A DNA stretch of 46,057 nucleotides from Bacteroidota bacterium (GTDB lineage: Bacteria > Bacteroidota > Ignavibacteria > SZUA-365), in NCBI GenBank assembly GCA_014860565.1, contig JACZJN010000203.1:1-46057 (forward strand), written 5' to 3'. The notes under the pieces were generated by a model. The model was not told the origin of the DNA, ran no database searches, and was given only the letters and a program-made list of their open reading frames with translations. Both the position numbers and the translations under genes were made by a program. Of this stretch, positions 24,831 through 34,839 are shown one piece after another (position 1 is the first letter of the stretch; every line of letters begins with the position of its first letter).

Positions 24831-27464
24831 ATGCTCAATCGCCTTTTCCTCCCACTGTTTCTGTTCGTCATTGTATACAGCACCAGTGCCCAGACGTGGA
24901 AGGCCCGCGTCGTGACCGACCGATGGGGCGTCACGCATGCCATCGGCGTCGGCGAAGATAGCGAGCAGCTCAAGCTTCAGGCACAGGCGGCCTTTCATGC
25001 GGCGGGATATGCCGAAGCCGGGCAGCGGCTGATGCAGATGGTGCTGGCACGGCTGTCTGTCCAGGGTCGGCTGGCAGAGGTGTTCGGGAACAGCTTCCTC
25101 GATCATGACAAGCGGATGCGGACGCTCGGTCTGTACCTGCATGCGCAACAGGTCACTCCCGCACTCCCTGATTCCGTTCGCATTCTCCTCGACATGTATG
25201 CGAGCGGAGTGAATTACTTCGTCAGCGAACATCGCGCGGAGGTTTCCACGGTGGAGAGCGTGCTCGGCATCCCGTTCGATGCGTGGACTGCCGCTGATGC
25301 CGTGGCGTGCTTCTACCGCATCTCTGAGTATTTTGACCGCGGCTGGACGAACGAAGTGCAGGCCCTGCGAAAATTCGAGACCATGCTCGCGACGATGACA
25401 CGCGAAGAAGCGATCGCACAGTTGGAAGCCGCCAACCGGCAGGTGGACGACGCGGCTGCGATCGTGAGTCAAGACGAATACAACCGCTATGAGACGGAGT
25501 ATCAGAAACTGCTCAGCGGCATCGCACCGACATCCGGCGGAGCGTCGCTGAAAAAAGGCGCGGCGGACGAACCATGGGAGCCGCCGAAAATGAGTCACAA
25601 CTGGGTCGTGGGTCCTGCGAAATCGAGCACGGGGTATCCCATTCTCGAATCCGATCCGCAGATAACGGTGCAGTCGCCGGCGACATGGTACGAAACGCAT
25701 ATCTCCGGTGGTCCGTTCAACGTGCGCGGCATCTCCATGCCCGGCACGCCGGTCATGCTGCTGGGCTTCAATGAGCACGTTGCATGGGGACTCACCGCCC
25801 TGGGTTCCGACAACGCCGACCTCTTCCAGGAAGAATTGCGGCCAGGAACGCGAAACGAGTACAAGTGGAAAGGCGGTTGGGAGACGATGACGGAACGCAC
25901 GGAGGTGATCAAGGTGAAAGGCGCCCGCGACGTCACGATCAATGTCATGGCGACGCGGCATGGCCCGGTCGTCAATGACCTCGTCACCGGAGTCCGCGCA
26001 GGTGAAATTTTCGCGCTGCACTGGCTCGTGCTCGAAGAAGATGCCACGACTATCACGGGACTGATGAAAATGATGTCGGCACGTAACTGGCCCGAGTTCG
26101 CCGAAGGCGTCTCGCTGTATCAGTCCCCGGGCGTCCACCTCATTTACGCGGACGTAAAAAAAACCATCGCGTATTATACCATGGCGCGCATTCCACTGCG
26201 TGTCCACAATGCGGGCATCCCCTATCGCGGAGGGGACGGTGACGAGGAATGGCTGGGCGTGGTACCCTTCGACGAGATGCCACGGATGCTCAATCCCGTC
26301 GCGGGATATATCAGCACGGCGAACAATGCGCCTGTGGGTTCGTGGTATCCCTACGCCGTGGGCGGCGGTCTCGGCGACAACGCGCGCAGCTGGCGACTGA
26401 AGGAACTGATGGAAGAGACCGACATCTTTTCCCCCGACGATTTCCTGAACGTGCATCGCGACATGGTCGAACCCATCGCACGCGATTTCGTTCGCTACGC
26501 CATCATGGCGGTGGACGAGAACCCGGATGCGGAAGCAGACGCCAAGGCCGCCGCCGATTCGCTGCGGACCTGGGATTACACGCAGAACACGACGTGGTCC
26601 GTCTATCGCCTCACGTCAACTATCGGCGTGGTCATCAAGCGGACCCTGCGCGGCACGCCGCTTGAATCCCGCTATCTCGGCAGCGATGCCGGTCTGATTC
26701 AGCTCTTCCGCGACCTCGAGGCATACGAAACCACGCAAGGGGGACTCATACCCGATCCGGATATCCGCGCATGGCTGATCGCCCAGCTGGCGGAAGTGTA
26801 CCGGCGCAGTGGCATTGCAGATCCGGGCACACGTCCGCTCATCGTGCAGCACAGCATGCCGTGGCAGGATAATCTTGAGAAATTCGGTTCGCTGAACCGG
26901 AGCTTCGACCAGCAGTCGGGACCACTCACCTGCGGCGTGGTGGCGACCATCTGGTCGCAGTTGGGGAACAGTTACTCGCAGATCGTCGATCTTTCGTTGG
27001 TGGATTCCTCGCTCAGCGTTCTTCCCCCGGGCAATTCGGAAATCCCGACCAGCGCGCATTTCGGCGATATGATCCCGCTGTGGGAACAGGGCGGCATGCA
27101 TCCCGCGCCGCTGACCTGGACTGCGGTGGCGCCATACGAAGAGAACCGCGAAGAGTGGTTCTTCGCGGAGGTCTCCGTCGGGGCCGAGAATGCAGCCCCC
27201 GACGCATTTCGCATCACGAATGTCTGGCCGAATCCCGGGTCCGGGATATTCACCGTTTCCTGCTCAGGTGTTACATCCGATGCAGTGGATCTGATTGTCC
27301 GCGACATCCTTGGCCGGGAGATCAGCCGTTCGCGCCCCGCTGTCCGCCCGGGCAGCACTGTGCTGCAGTGGACACCGCCTTCCGGACTGCCAGCCGGTAT
27401 GTACCATGTCACCGTGCACGACGGAAAAACCCGAGCCACGGTGAAAGTCATGTATCAACCCTAG
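24831..27464 (+). CDS. Penicillin-acylase-family Ntn hydrolase with T9SS tail
   Basis: An 877-residue secreted hydrolase of the penicillin amidase family, which cleaves amide bonds of beta-lactams, N-acyl-homoserine lactones or other acyl amides. The signal peptide (LFLPLFLFVIVYSTSAQ) is followed by the alpha chain (VVTDRWGVTHAIG, AAFHAAGYAEAGQRL). The autocatalytic cleavage point is at MSHNWVVGPAKSSTG, making Ser255 the N-terminal nucleophile. Supporting blocks follow (SDPQITVQSPATWYE, TRHGPVV, ISTANNAP). The last 85 residues (VWPNPGSGIFTVS, DILGREISR, LPAGMYHVTV) are a T9SS sorting domain, so the enzyme works outside the cell. The ATG at 24831 has AAAAGG ahead of it. The substrate cannot be predicted from sequence. 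Confidence 0.88.
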   Translation: MLNRLFLPLFLFVIVYSTSAQTWKARVVTDRWGVTHAIGVGEDSEQLKLQAQAAFHAAGYAEAGQRLMQMVLARLSVQGRLAEVFGNSFLDHDKRMRTLGLYLHAQQVTPALPDSVRILLDMYASGVNYFVSEHRAEVSTVESVLGIPFDAWTAADAVACFYRISEYFDRGWTNEVQALRKFETMLATMTREEAIAQLEAANRQVDDAAAIVSQDEYNRYETEYQKLLSGIAPTSGGASLKKGAADEPWEPPKMSHNWVVGPAKSSTGYPILESDPQITVQSPATWYETHISGGPFNVRGISMPGTPVMLLGFNEHVAWGLTALGSDNADLFQEELRPGTRNEYKWKGGWETMTERTEVIKVKGARDVTINVMATRHGPVVNDLVTGVRAGEIFALHWLVLEEDATTITGLMKMMSARNWPEFAEGVSLYQSPGVHLIYADVKKTIAYYTMARIPLRVHNAGIPYRGGDGDEEWLGVVPFDEMPRMLNPVAGYISTANNAPVGSWYPYAVGGGLGDNARSWRLKELMEETDIFSPDDFLNVHRDMVEPIARDFVRYAIMAVDENPDAEADAKAAADSLRTWDYTQNTTWSVYRLTSTIGVVIKRTLRGTPLESRYLGSDAGLIQLFRDLEAYETTQGGLIPDPDIRAWLIAQLAEVYRRSGIADPGTRPLIVQHSMPWQDNLEKFGSLNRSFDQQSGPLTCGVVATIWSQLGNSYSQIVDLSLVDSSLSVLPPGNSEIPTSAHFGDMIPLWEQGGMHPAPLTWTAVAPYEENREEWFFAEVSVGAENAAPDAFRITNVWPNPGSGIFTVSCSGVTSDAVDLIVRDILGREISRSRPAVRPGSTVLQWTPPSGLPAGMYHVTVHDGKTRATVKVMYQP

Positions 27465-27614
27465 ACGACCGTCCGTTTGTTTTAAGTCAGCTGATCATGG
27501 AATCAGACGGAATGCACAGCGATTCCCAGGATGGCATGTTTGAACCGCTTTCATCCGAGTATCGTGGATTTCGCCCGGAATTTTTTACTTTAGGGAAATC
27601 CCTCCACTGCGGTA

Positions 27615-29720
27615 TTGCACACCTTGCAACGTATCCTGCGTAACACCATCATCCTCCTGCGAGATCTCCGCGACAAGCTGGAACTGTATTTCCATCGTTT
27701 CCGCGGGACCGAACACACATTCATGGTCATCGTCGCCGTGATTATCGGACTGCTGGGCGGATTCGGTGCGGTGGCGATACAGTGGCTGATTAAGCTGTTT
27801 CAGAAACTTTTCTGGGGAGATTGGGATCTGACACTACAGTATTTCGAGTCCGTTCCCGATTACTGGAAAATCGCCGTCCCTGTCATCGGCAGCGCCATCG
27901 TCGGACTCGTGGTCTACTACTTCTCCCGCGAGGCGAAGGGACATGGCGTGCCGGAAGTGATGGAAGCCATCGCGCTGCGCGATGGAAAAATCAGGCCGCG
28001 GGTCGTTCTCGCGAAGCTCTTCGCTTCGTCCGTCTACATCGGCGCAGGGGGGTCGGTCGGACGCGAAGGACCTGTGATCCAGATCGGTTCCTCGATCGGC
28101 TCCGCCATCGGTCAGCTGCTGCGCGTGAATCCGCGACGCACGAAAACGTTCGTCGCCTGCGGCGCGGCTTCGGGCATCGCCGCGGCGTTCAACGCACCCG
28201 TCGCGGGAGCGCTTTTCAGCGTCGAGATCATTCTCGGGGATTTCGGCGTCGCCCAGTTCAGCCCCATCGTCATCTCCTCGGTGGTCGCCACCGTGGTTTC
28301 ACGGCATTTCCTGGGTGATTTCCCCGCATTCATCATCCCGAAATATCATCTTGTCAGTCCGCTGGAACTCATCCCGTACGCGTTCCTCGGCGTGCTCGCC
28401 GGGGCGGTCGCCCTGCTCTTCACCAAGACTCTGTACAAGCTCGAAGATTTCTTCGACGACATGAAGCTCAACGGCGTACTGAAAACCATGATCGGCGGAT
28501 TGCTGCTCGGATGCATGGGCGTGTTCGTGCCCTATATTTTCGGAGTCGGCTACGACACGATGAATTTCGCGCTGCTGGGACAACTTTCCTGGCTGACCAT
28601 GCTCCTGCTGATTTTCGCCAAAATCTTCGCAACGAGCCTCAGTCTCGGATCGGGCGGATCGGGCGGCGTTTTCGCTCCTTCGCTGTTTCTCGGCACGATG
28701 ACCGGCGGCTTCTTCGGCGCCCTCGTGCACATGCTGATGCCCGAATACTCCGCCTCCTCGGGTGCATACTCCCTTGTCGGCATGGGCGCCGTCGTGGCGG
28801 GAGCGACGCATGCGCCGATCACGGCGATCCTGATCATCTTCGAGATGACCAACGATTACAAGATCATTCTTCCGCTGATGATCTCCTCGATCATCGCCAC
28901 GGTGTTTTCGATCAAGATGCAGAAGGAGTCGATCTACACGCTGAAGCTGATCCGCAAGGGTATCGATCTCTTCGGCGGCCGAGATATCAACCTCCTCCGG
29001 CAGCATACCGTGCGAAGCATCATTCGACGCGATCAGAACATCATTCTCAATACGACGTCCCTGCCCTCTCTCCTGAAGACCATGCTCGCGGGCAAGCATG
29101 AGGAATATTTCGTCGTCAACAGCGAAGGCGCGCTGCAGGGAATCGTCAATCTGCAGATGGCGAAGGAGTTCATCGAAGACCAGGACATTCCGCCCGAACT
29201 GATCCTGGCCTCCGACCTGATGCGCACGGAAATGCAATGCCTGCAGCCGGACGACAACCTGGATCTCGTCATGCATCATTTCGGCCGCATCGACAGCCGG
29301 CAGTTGCCCGTCGTCGAAAACGAGCAGACGCGAAAGCTGCTCGGGCGCGTGCGCGCGAAGGATGTCATCGACATGTACAACAAGGAAATTTTCAAGAAGG
29401 ACCTCGTCGGCGGCATGCATTCCATCGTTTCCGGAATGGAGCGCGACAGGACCATCGATGTATTCGACACGCATCAGATCGTGGAGACCACCATCCCCGG
29501 TCAGTTCGTGGGGCAATCGATCATCGAGCTGGACATCAGGAATCGCTATGGAGTGGAAGTCATCCTCGTCCGTAAAAAATCCGATGAAGGCGTCGACCCC
29601 TCCTCTCGTCCAGGCACCCTTCCCACCGGGCAATATCGTTTCGAAGAGGGAGACGATGTGCTGCTCATCGGGGAGAAGGACAACATCGAGCGCTTCCGGC
29701 ACAATAATCCGCTTATCTGA
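27615..29720 (+). CDS. ClC chloride channel/antiporter with CBS and TrkA-C domains
   Basis: A 701-residue membrane protein. The ClC filter motifs appear in order: GHGVPEV (near residue 110), GREGP (near 150, with the gating glutamate) and GGVFAP (near 350), amid about a dozen hydrophobic helices. The cytoplasmic part has two CBS domains (about 470-600), which usually sense adenine nucleotides. A terminal TrkA-C/RCK-C-like domain (about 610-700: ETTIPGQFVGQSIIELDIRN, EEGDDVLLIGEKD) is a further ligand-binding module. The start is a TTG at 27615; another TTG three codons on is possible, and no ATG lies before the first helix. Whether it is a channel or a Cl-/H+ antiporter is undecided. Confidence 0.9.
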   Translation: MHTLQRILRNTIILLRDLRDKLELYFHRFRGTEHTFMVIVAVIIGLLGGFGAVAIQWLIKLFQKLFWGDWDLTLQYFESVPDYWKIAVPVIGSAIVGLVVYYFSREAKGHGVPEVMEAIALRDGKIRPRVVLAKLFASSVYIGAGGSVGREGPVIQIGSSIGSAIGQLLRVNPRRTKTFVACGAASGIAAAFNAPVAGALFSVEIILGDFGVAQFSPIVISSVVATVVSRHFLGDFPAFIIPKYHLVSPLELIPYAFLGVLAGAVALLFTKTLYKLEDFFDDMKLNGVLKTMIGGLLLGCMGVFVPYIFGVGYDTMNFALLGQLSWLTMLLLIFAKIFATSLSLGSGGSGGVFAPSLFLGTMTGGFFGALVHMLMPEYSASSGAYSLVGMGAVVAGATHAPITAILIIFEMTNDYKIILPLMISSIIATVFSIKMQKESIYTLKLIRKGIDLFGGRDINLLRQHTVRSIIRRDQNIILNTTSLPSLLKTMLAGKHEEYFVVNSEGALQGIVNLQMAKEFIEDQDIPPELILASDLMRTEMQCLQPDDNLDLVMHHFGRIDSRQLPVVENEQTRKLLGRVRAKDVIDMYNKEIFKKDLVGGMHSIVSGMERDRTIDVFDTHQIVETTIPGQFVGQSIIELDIRNRYGVEVILVRKKSDEGVDPSSRPGTLPTGQYRFEEGDDVLLIGEKDNIERFRHNNPLI

Positions 29721-29789
29721 CCCGGCGACGGCACCGGGAGCGATGAGTCGCTTCGGCGAAGACGCGCAGCGCTTCGATGGCGAACGGTT

Positions 29790-30899
29790 TCACGGCACCC
29801 AGCGCAGGGTCGCGCTCATGGCGACAGGGTCGGTGTAGTTCAGCGCGTCACGCTCCAGGTCGTCTGTGCGCGTGAATTCGCTCCGCGCGTAATCGAACTG
29901 GATATCCAATCGCTGACCGAGATCGACGAATTCGCCCACGGGAATGATGACACCAAAGCCGTAGCGAAGAGTCGTCGGCACTTCCCACTTTGCAGCGGTG
30001 AGCTGTTCCTCATCCTCGCCGCCAACGCTGAACATCAGCATTTCGGCAACCGTGAACTCCAGCGCTGCAGAGTATTTCGCCCGGGTAAAATCATAGGAAC
30101 TGCCGACAAGTGTCAGATCGGAGGCCAACATGATGTGCAATGCGTCCCGCTCAAGCAGTGTTCCGACGGGCGCCCTCCAGATATAGGCAATGCCCGAGCG
30201 GAGGTACTGATGCAAGTGCTCAGTGAAAGTCCAACTGTCCCAGACAATAGCGCTCCCCTGGACGTTCTGCAGATTGATCCCGTAATTGAATTGGTCCGAT
30301 TTGTCGGAGAAGAACAGACCGGTATGGCGTCCGAACACGGATAGTCCCAAATCGATCGTATTTTTCGTCCCGAAGCGATACCCGTCCTCTCGGCTCGGTC
30401 CATCGCTTGTGCGTTCTGCCGAGTAATTGTAGAGGGATGCCCCCACGGAAAACAGGTGTCCGACCTTGACGGCAACGTGCGCGGTAGTCAACCGGGAATC
30501 CCACCGCGTCGGAGGATGATACGCGGTATCCATGTTCGCCCATACTTCCGCCTGCTGAAAATCGACACGCGAATGGGTTACGGCAATCGTCGTTCCCCAG
30601 GATTCGATATGTCCCGCTGCGGCAGCATTGTAGATATTTTCGAAGTTATATCGAAAAAGGAGTGCACCGGTATTCGAAGAGAAGGTCCCGGCGAAACCGG
30701 ACTGAAACGCCAGTCCCGCCGGATTGTGCTGCACGGCCGCCAATCCCCGCGCGACCCCGGTATAGCTGCTCGCGAGACGAATGGACTCCGCGTACCGCGG
30801 TGCATCGAATTCGACGAACGACTGGGAGATGGCCGTATTCCCCACGAACAGGAGCAGAATCGCAACGGTGTATACCAGCCTCACCATGCGTGCATTCAT
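29790..30899 (-). CDS. PorV/PorQ-like outer-membrane beta-barrel
   Basis: A 369-residue outer-membrane protein. AAAGGAG lies five bases before the ATG at 30899, which gives a signal peptide (VYTVAILLLFVGNTAISQ). The opening ASSYTGVARGLAAVQHNPAGLAFQ contains the NPAGLA block typical of the FadL-like PorV/PorQ family; PorV shuttles T9SS cargo to the surface attachment machinery. The rest alternates strands and turns and ends in an aromatic-rich strand (SATLRWVP) suited to barrel assembly. It lies 10 bp after the 1301-residue T9SS cargo gene and its ribosome-binding site overlaps that gene's stop codon, so the two are coupled. It is probably the cargo's dedicated outer-membrane partner. Confidence 0.8.
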   Translation of the reverse strand: MNARMVRLVYTVAILLLFVGNTAISQSFVEFDAPRYAESIRLASSYTGVARGLAAVQHNPAGLAFQSGFAGTFSSNTGALLFRYNFENIYNAAAAGHIESWGTTIAVTHSRVDFQQAEVWANMDTAYHPPTRWDSRLTTAHVAVKVGHLFSVGASLYNYSAERTSDGPSREDGYRFGTKNTIDLGLSVFGRHTGLFFSDKSDQFNYGINLQNVQGSAIVWDSWTFTEHLHQYLRSGIAYIWRAPVGTLLERDALHIMLASDLTLVGSSYDFTRAKYSAALEFTVAEMLMFSVGGEDEEQLTAAKWEVPTTLRYGFGVIIPVGEFVDLGQRLDIQFDYARSEFTRTDDLERDALNYTDPVAMSATLRWVP

Positions 30900-30909
30900 G
30901 TCTACTCCT

Positions 30910-33900
30910 TTAATGGGAAATGATGAAGGAACGTGTGCGCCGGACTCCGGCCCCCTGCACTGAAAGCAGATAGATACCTGATGCGAATCCGGTTGTGGAA
31001 AGTGGAACGATGCGCCGCGCTGCGGCGTCGGCCGGGAGCGAAATCCGCCACCGTTCGCGGCCGAGTAAATCGTGCACAGTGACGAGCAGCGATTGTGCGG
31101 GCGGTGCGACGATCTCCGCGATGAGCATGCCACCCGCTCCGATGGGATTCGGATGTATGGATCTGATATATGGGACATCGGGAGACGGGACGTTTTCGAC
31201 ACCGAGTACGCCGCTGATGTGATACGAGATACGCACCGTGCCGGGATGCAGCGCCGCGGGAGCGAGCACGAGGCTGTCGACATGCTGCCCCGGAACCAGC
31301 ATGCTGCTGTTCGGTCCCGCTTGCGTGCGGACGTGTCCCCGACCCCACGCGGGCTGAACGTCGAACCACGGCGGCGCCGCGGCAATGCTCCATAGTGGAT
31401 CCACTCCACCGCCGGTCCAGACCTGCAGTTCGCGCGAAGGAGGAGGCGCCTCCCCGCGTTCGCCTTCAAAACGCAGAAGCCAGGGCGTGAGAACAATGCC
31501 TGCCGGAGCCTCGTCGGCAGCGCCGATACCATGTGCGCAGGAAACGTCGAGAAGGCTGTCGCCGCTGCGGACCTCCCAGCGCACAACCCATTCGCCCGCA
31601 TACGCTTGTGCATCGTTTATCTCAAGCAGCCATTCGGCGGACCACTGTTCGCCGGGCTGCAGCACGGGAACGATGCGCACGCTGTCTTCCCCAGCCGCAC
31701 AGCGCAGCATCGGGGGCAGAATGATCGCGATGTCGCATGAGGGCATGACGACTTCACCGGTATTGGCCAGGGTATACTGCAGCTGCAGCGGATTCGGGAT
31801 GAAGCGTCCGTAATACGGGTCGTACCACACGGAGTCGTGTCCCGCCGTCGCGCACGCGTACGTGTAGCGTCCCCCTGCAGCCAGGACATGCAGCGTATGC
31901 GCGCAGCGCGTGGCTTCACTGTCATCCGCACGAAGCGCGATGGCCTCGAACAACAGATCATGCGCCTTCGCCTGCCGTGGAACTTCGAGATGCCACGTGA
32001 CCGTGTCGCTTTGTCCCGGTTCGAGCGATGCGAGCGGCCGACGAAGCGATTCGCTGACGCCGACACTGTCGGGCGGACGTAGCCACGCTGTCGCCAGTTC
32101 CTGCCGCAGATCGCCCGTGTTGGTGAAGACGGCGGATATCTTCACGGTATCATCCAGCGCCGGCGTTTTTCCCGGAACAAGCGTGTCGGACGCGATCCAC
32201 ATGCATGCGAGCTGCGCGCGTCGCGGCATCAGCCGAATCACCGCCGTGCCGGTGTGCGTCGCGCCGTCCGAATCCGTGATGTACCGGATCCGGAGCGTAT
32301 CGGTCACCTCCGAGTCGATACCGGGCATTGCTGCCAGACGCCAGTCAGTGATGCGGCGAAAGCGCTCCCGTACATAGAACGCGCCACGATGGAGCGTCTC
32401 ACCATCGGCGGCGCGCAAATGCGGGGCGCTCGAGAGATCGAGAACCAGGTCGGAATAAAACCGCACGGTATCCGTCTCGTTCTCGACACGCAGGTGTACC
32501 GCGATAGTATCGAATTGCGTCATTCCGTCGCCGCGCAATAGCAGTGTCGCGGGCGCCTGAAGGTGATGAAAGGAACCCGATACGCCCGGCACGAACAGTT
32601 CCGCGACGCATGAGCGCTGTTCATACCCGAAGGTGTCGACGATCACGACCTGAGCGTAAACCTCCCGGTCGTACTGCCAGGTCTGCGCATGTATTGTCCA
32701 CCCGAGTTCGACGGTGTCGCGCGGCGTGATCGGTGCGATTCCTCGCCACATGGTGTCGGGTGCGATGGGTGAAAGACCGCTGTTGGGAGGGAAACGCAAT
32801 GCCAGTCCCTGAAGCGGTGCGTCGTTGTCGGAGTGGTTGATGATACGGACGCGCAGCGTCACTGAATCCGTTGCCAGTGTGGTTCTGTTCGCATCGGACT
32901 CGAACAGATTCATCTGATCCACCGAACAGCGTACGTCTGCGTACGTGAGATCCGTATAAATGACCTTGATGCTCTTGACGACCGAAGCGCCCATGGGACA
33001 GGGGTCCTCGGTACGCGCGGAGACGACGAGATACACATCCCCGCGCGGATAGATGCGATCGAAATCCGTCAGTACTGTCCAGTCACCTCCCACATCGCCG
33101 AGAGGTGAAAGAGCCGCATATTGCGTATCCGTACCTGCGCCAAACCCGTCGAGTTCAATGCCCCCTTCAACGTGGAGATGCATTTGCACTGTGCCGGTGG
33201 TGTCCGTCGCGGATTGGTTGCGGACGCGCAGCGATATCGGGAAGCGCGCGGGCTTGACAAGCTTGCGGGGAACGTCGATCAGCAGCGTATCCGGTGCGGT
33301 GAGTTCCAGCGCGATCTTCCGCATGCTGCTGTCTCCGAGGGCGGGACGCCCGCAGAGAGAACCCATCGCAAACGCGGCGATAAAGGCATCGCTGTTGTAT
33401 CTCACGTTCCACGGACCCGGCAATCCCGGAGTCGGAGGCAGACCCGACGTATCGGCGACGCCGCTGAGAAAGAGCGCGTTTCCGTCGAGGCACAGCTGAC
33501 CCTGGTCCGACTGCGGTCCTCTGATCCGCGTCGTCATTCGCACCGCGCCGGCGCGTGTATCGAACGCGGAGACGAAAGTACCGCCCGACGTCATCAGGGG
33601 GTTCGTCAGAATAAGTTCCTGTCCCGACACCCACCCGGTACACAGGACGAGCCCGCAGCCGTCCACCTCGATGTCGGAAATCCTGATGCCGTTTGGGTAC
33701 CCCAGCAGACTCACGCGGCGGAGCGTGCCGTCTGGCTCGATGACACCGAGGAGCGTGGAACCGTAGCTCCCCATGAAGGGCATTATCTGCAGCGTGTCAG
33801 CGTGTGGAAATGGAGATGATGACGTCGTGCCGATGAAATACATGGTACCGGCGCTGTCGAGCTGCAGCAGATTGCCTGCCGATGTGGATTTGTCAATGGA

Positions 33901-34815
33901 CTCGTATCTGGCGCCACCGAGATAACTTGAGAACAGAATATGTTTGGCGTCCGGATCCAGGCGCATGAGAATGAAATCCCTTGCACCCGCGATGGTGTCC
34001 TGCAGGGCATGGACGGCCGGGAAGCCGCCCGAGCCCGAAGAATAACCGATCAAAGCCACGCCGCTGCTGTTCACCGCGAGATCCTGGAAATCGTCATCGT
34101 CCGGTCCCCCGAGAAAGGTCGCGTATTCGAGACGATAATCCGAAGCGGAAAAGCGCATCAGGTAGCCGTCCCTCTTCCCCTGCTTGACGGGGAACAGGGC
34201 GTCCGGCGTCGTCATGGGTGGCGTTCCCGTTGTGCTGGAAAGCAGCCAGATCTCTCCCTCCGGACTCACCTCGAAATCCGTGATGCCGTTCAGACCGGAC
34301 ATCGGCACATACGACGCGTAGGCGACATTCCCCTGGCAATCCAATACCAGGAAGCCATAGTGTGAACGCGTGGAGTCGGCGGCATCGGCGGTCAACAGGG
34401 TATCAAGGCTCAGACCATTATAACAATCGACCAGCAACACCACAGCGTCGTTGGCGCCGATCGCGGCGTCCACCAGCCGAAGGTTTGAGCCGAAACGACG
34501 GCTGTAGAGCAGCGTCGCACCCTCACGGTCATGCTTGGCAATGAAGACCGAATAGTCGTTTTTCATGAACACGGGTCCGGCGGGCAGCTGCGGGAAATCG
34601 ATGGACGAAGTCGTCCCGCAGAGTACGACGTTCCCTGCCCTGTCCACCAATGGTATAGGTGTGCTTTCCCCTGCCGACCCGCCATGGTAGTAGGTCAGAT
34701 ACAAATGCGCGTCAAACGGTGCCGGTACGCCCTGCGCGAGCAGTCCCCGTGAAGCAGACAGCGCCAGAAACAGCATCAGCAGCAGAATCGAATGAAAACT
34801 CCTTCGCCACGGCAC
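30910..34815 (-). CDS. Giant T9SS cargo protein with SBBP-type propeller
   Basis: A 1301-residue surface or secreted protein. It starts at GTG 34815 with GGAGG six bases ahead; the signal peptide is SILLLMLFLALSASRGLLAQ. Residues about 35-490 form a beta-propeller of SBBP-like blades (ATFLGGPDDDDFQDLAVNSS, SSYLGGARYESIDK). Residues about 500-1200 are a chain of CARDB/Ig-like beta sandwiches whose sequences speak of repeated strands (LRVRIINHSDND, VHLRVENETDT, ISAVFTNTGD). The end (IHPNPIGAGGMLIA, DLLGRERWR, FASGIYLLSVQ) is a type A sorting domain. It is the fourth gene of a tightly packed run that begins with a headgroup-synthesis trio and ends with the PorV/PorQ-like barrel. Confidence 0.85.
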   Translation of the reverse strand: MPWRRSFHSILLLMLFLALSASRGLLAQGVPAPFDAHLYLTYYHGGSAGESTPIPLVDRAGNVVLCGTTSSIDFPQLPAGPVFMKNDYSVFIAKHDREGATLLYSRRFGSNLRLVDAAIGANDAVVLLVDCYNGLSLDTLLTADAADSTRSHYGFLVLDCQGNVAYASYVPMSGLNGITDFEVSPEGEIWLLSSTTGTPPMTTPDALFPVKQGKRDGYLMRFSASDYRLEYATFLGGPDDDDFQDLAVNSSGVALIGYSSGSGGFPAVHALQDTIAGARDFILMRLDPDAKHILFSSYLGGARYESIDKSTSAGNLLQLDSAGTMYFIGTTSSSPFPHADTLQIMPFMGSYGSTLLGVIEPDGTLRRVSLLGYPNGIRISDIEVDGCGLVLCTGWVSGQELILTNPLMTSGGTFVSAFDTRAGAVRMTTRIRGPQSDQGQLCLDGNALFLSGVADTSGLPPTPGLPGPWNVRYNSDAFIAAFAMGSLCGRPALGDSSMRKIALELTAPDTLLIDVPRKLVKPARFPISLRVRNQSATDTTGTVQMHLHVEGGIELDGFGAGTDTQYAALSPLGDVGGDWTVLTDFDRIYPRGDVYLVVSARTEDPCPMGASVVKSIKVIYTDLTYADVRCSVDQMNLFESDANRTTLATDSVTLRVRIINHSDNDAPLQGLALRFPPNSGLSPIAPDTMWRGIAPITPRDTVELGWTIHAQTWQYDREVYAQVVIVDTFGYEQRSCVAELFVPGVSGSFHHLQAPATLLLRGDGMTQFDTIAVHLRVENETDTVRFYSDLVLDLSSAPHLRAADGETLHRGAFYVRERFRRITDWRLAAMPGIDSEVTDTLRIRYITDSDGATHTGTAVIRLMPRRAQLACMWIASDTLVPGKTPALDDTVKISAVFTNTGDLRQELATAWLRPPDSVGVSESLRRPLASLEPGQSDTVTWHLEVPRQAKAHDLLFEAIALRADDSEATRCAHTLHVLAAGGRYTYACATAGHDSVWYDPYYGRFIPNPLQLQYTLANTGEVVMPSCDIAIILPPMLRCAAGEDSVRIVPVLQPGEQWSAEWLLEINDAQAYAGEWVVRWEVRSGDSLLDVSCAHGIGAADEAPAGIVLTPWLLRFEGERGEAPPPSRELQVWTGGGVDPLWSIAAAPPWFDVQPAWGRGHVRTQAGPNSSMLVPGQHVDSLVLAPAALHPGTVRISYHISGVLGVENVPSPDVPYIRSIHPNPIGAGGMLIAEIVAPPAQSLLVTVHDLLGRERWRISLPADAAARRIVPLSTTGFASGIYLLSVQGAGVRRTRSFIISH

Positions 34816-34839
34816 AAACCACCTCCGTTCCTAGGGTGT

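Noticed and set aside
24816-26456. A 546-codon minus-strand frame opposite the acylase gene
   Set aside because: The acylase frame contains all family motifs. The antisense frame is only a composition effect, as is the similar one at 28299-29702 opposite the ClC gene.
30900-31613. N-terminal extension of the PorV/PorQ-like frame to 31613
   Set aside because: The extension overlaps the coding 3' end of the giant T9SS gene and lacks protein-like features; the ATG at 30899 has AAAGGAG and a signal peptide.
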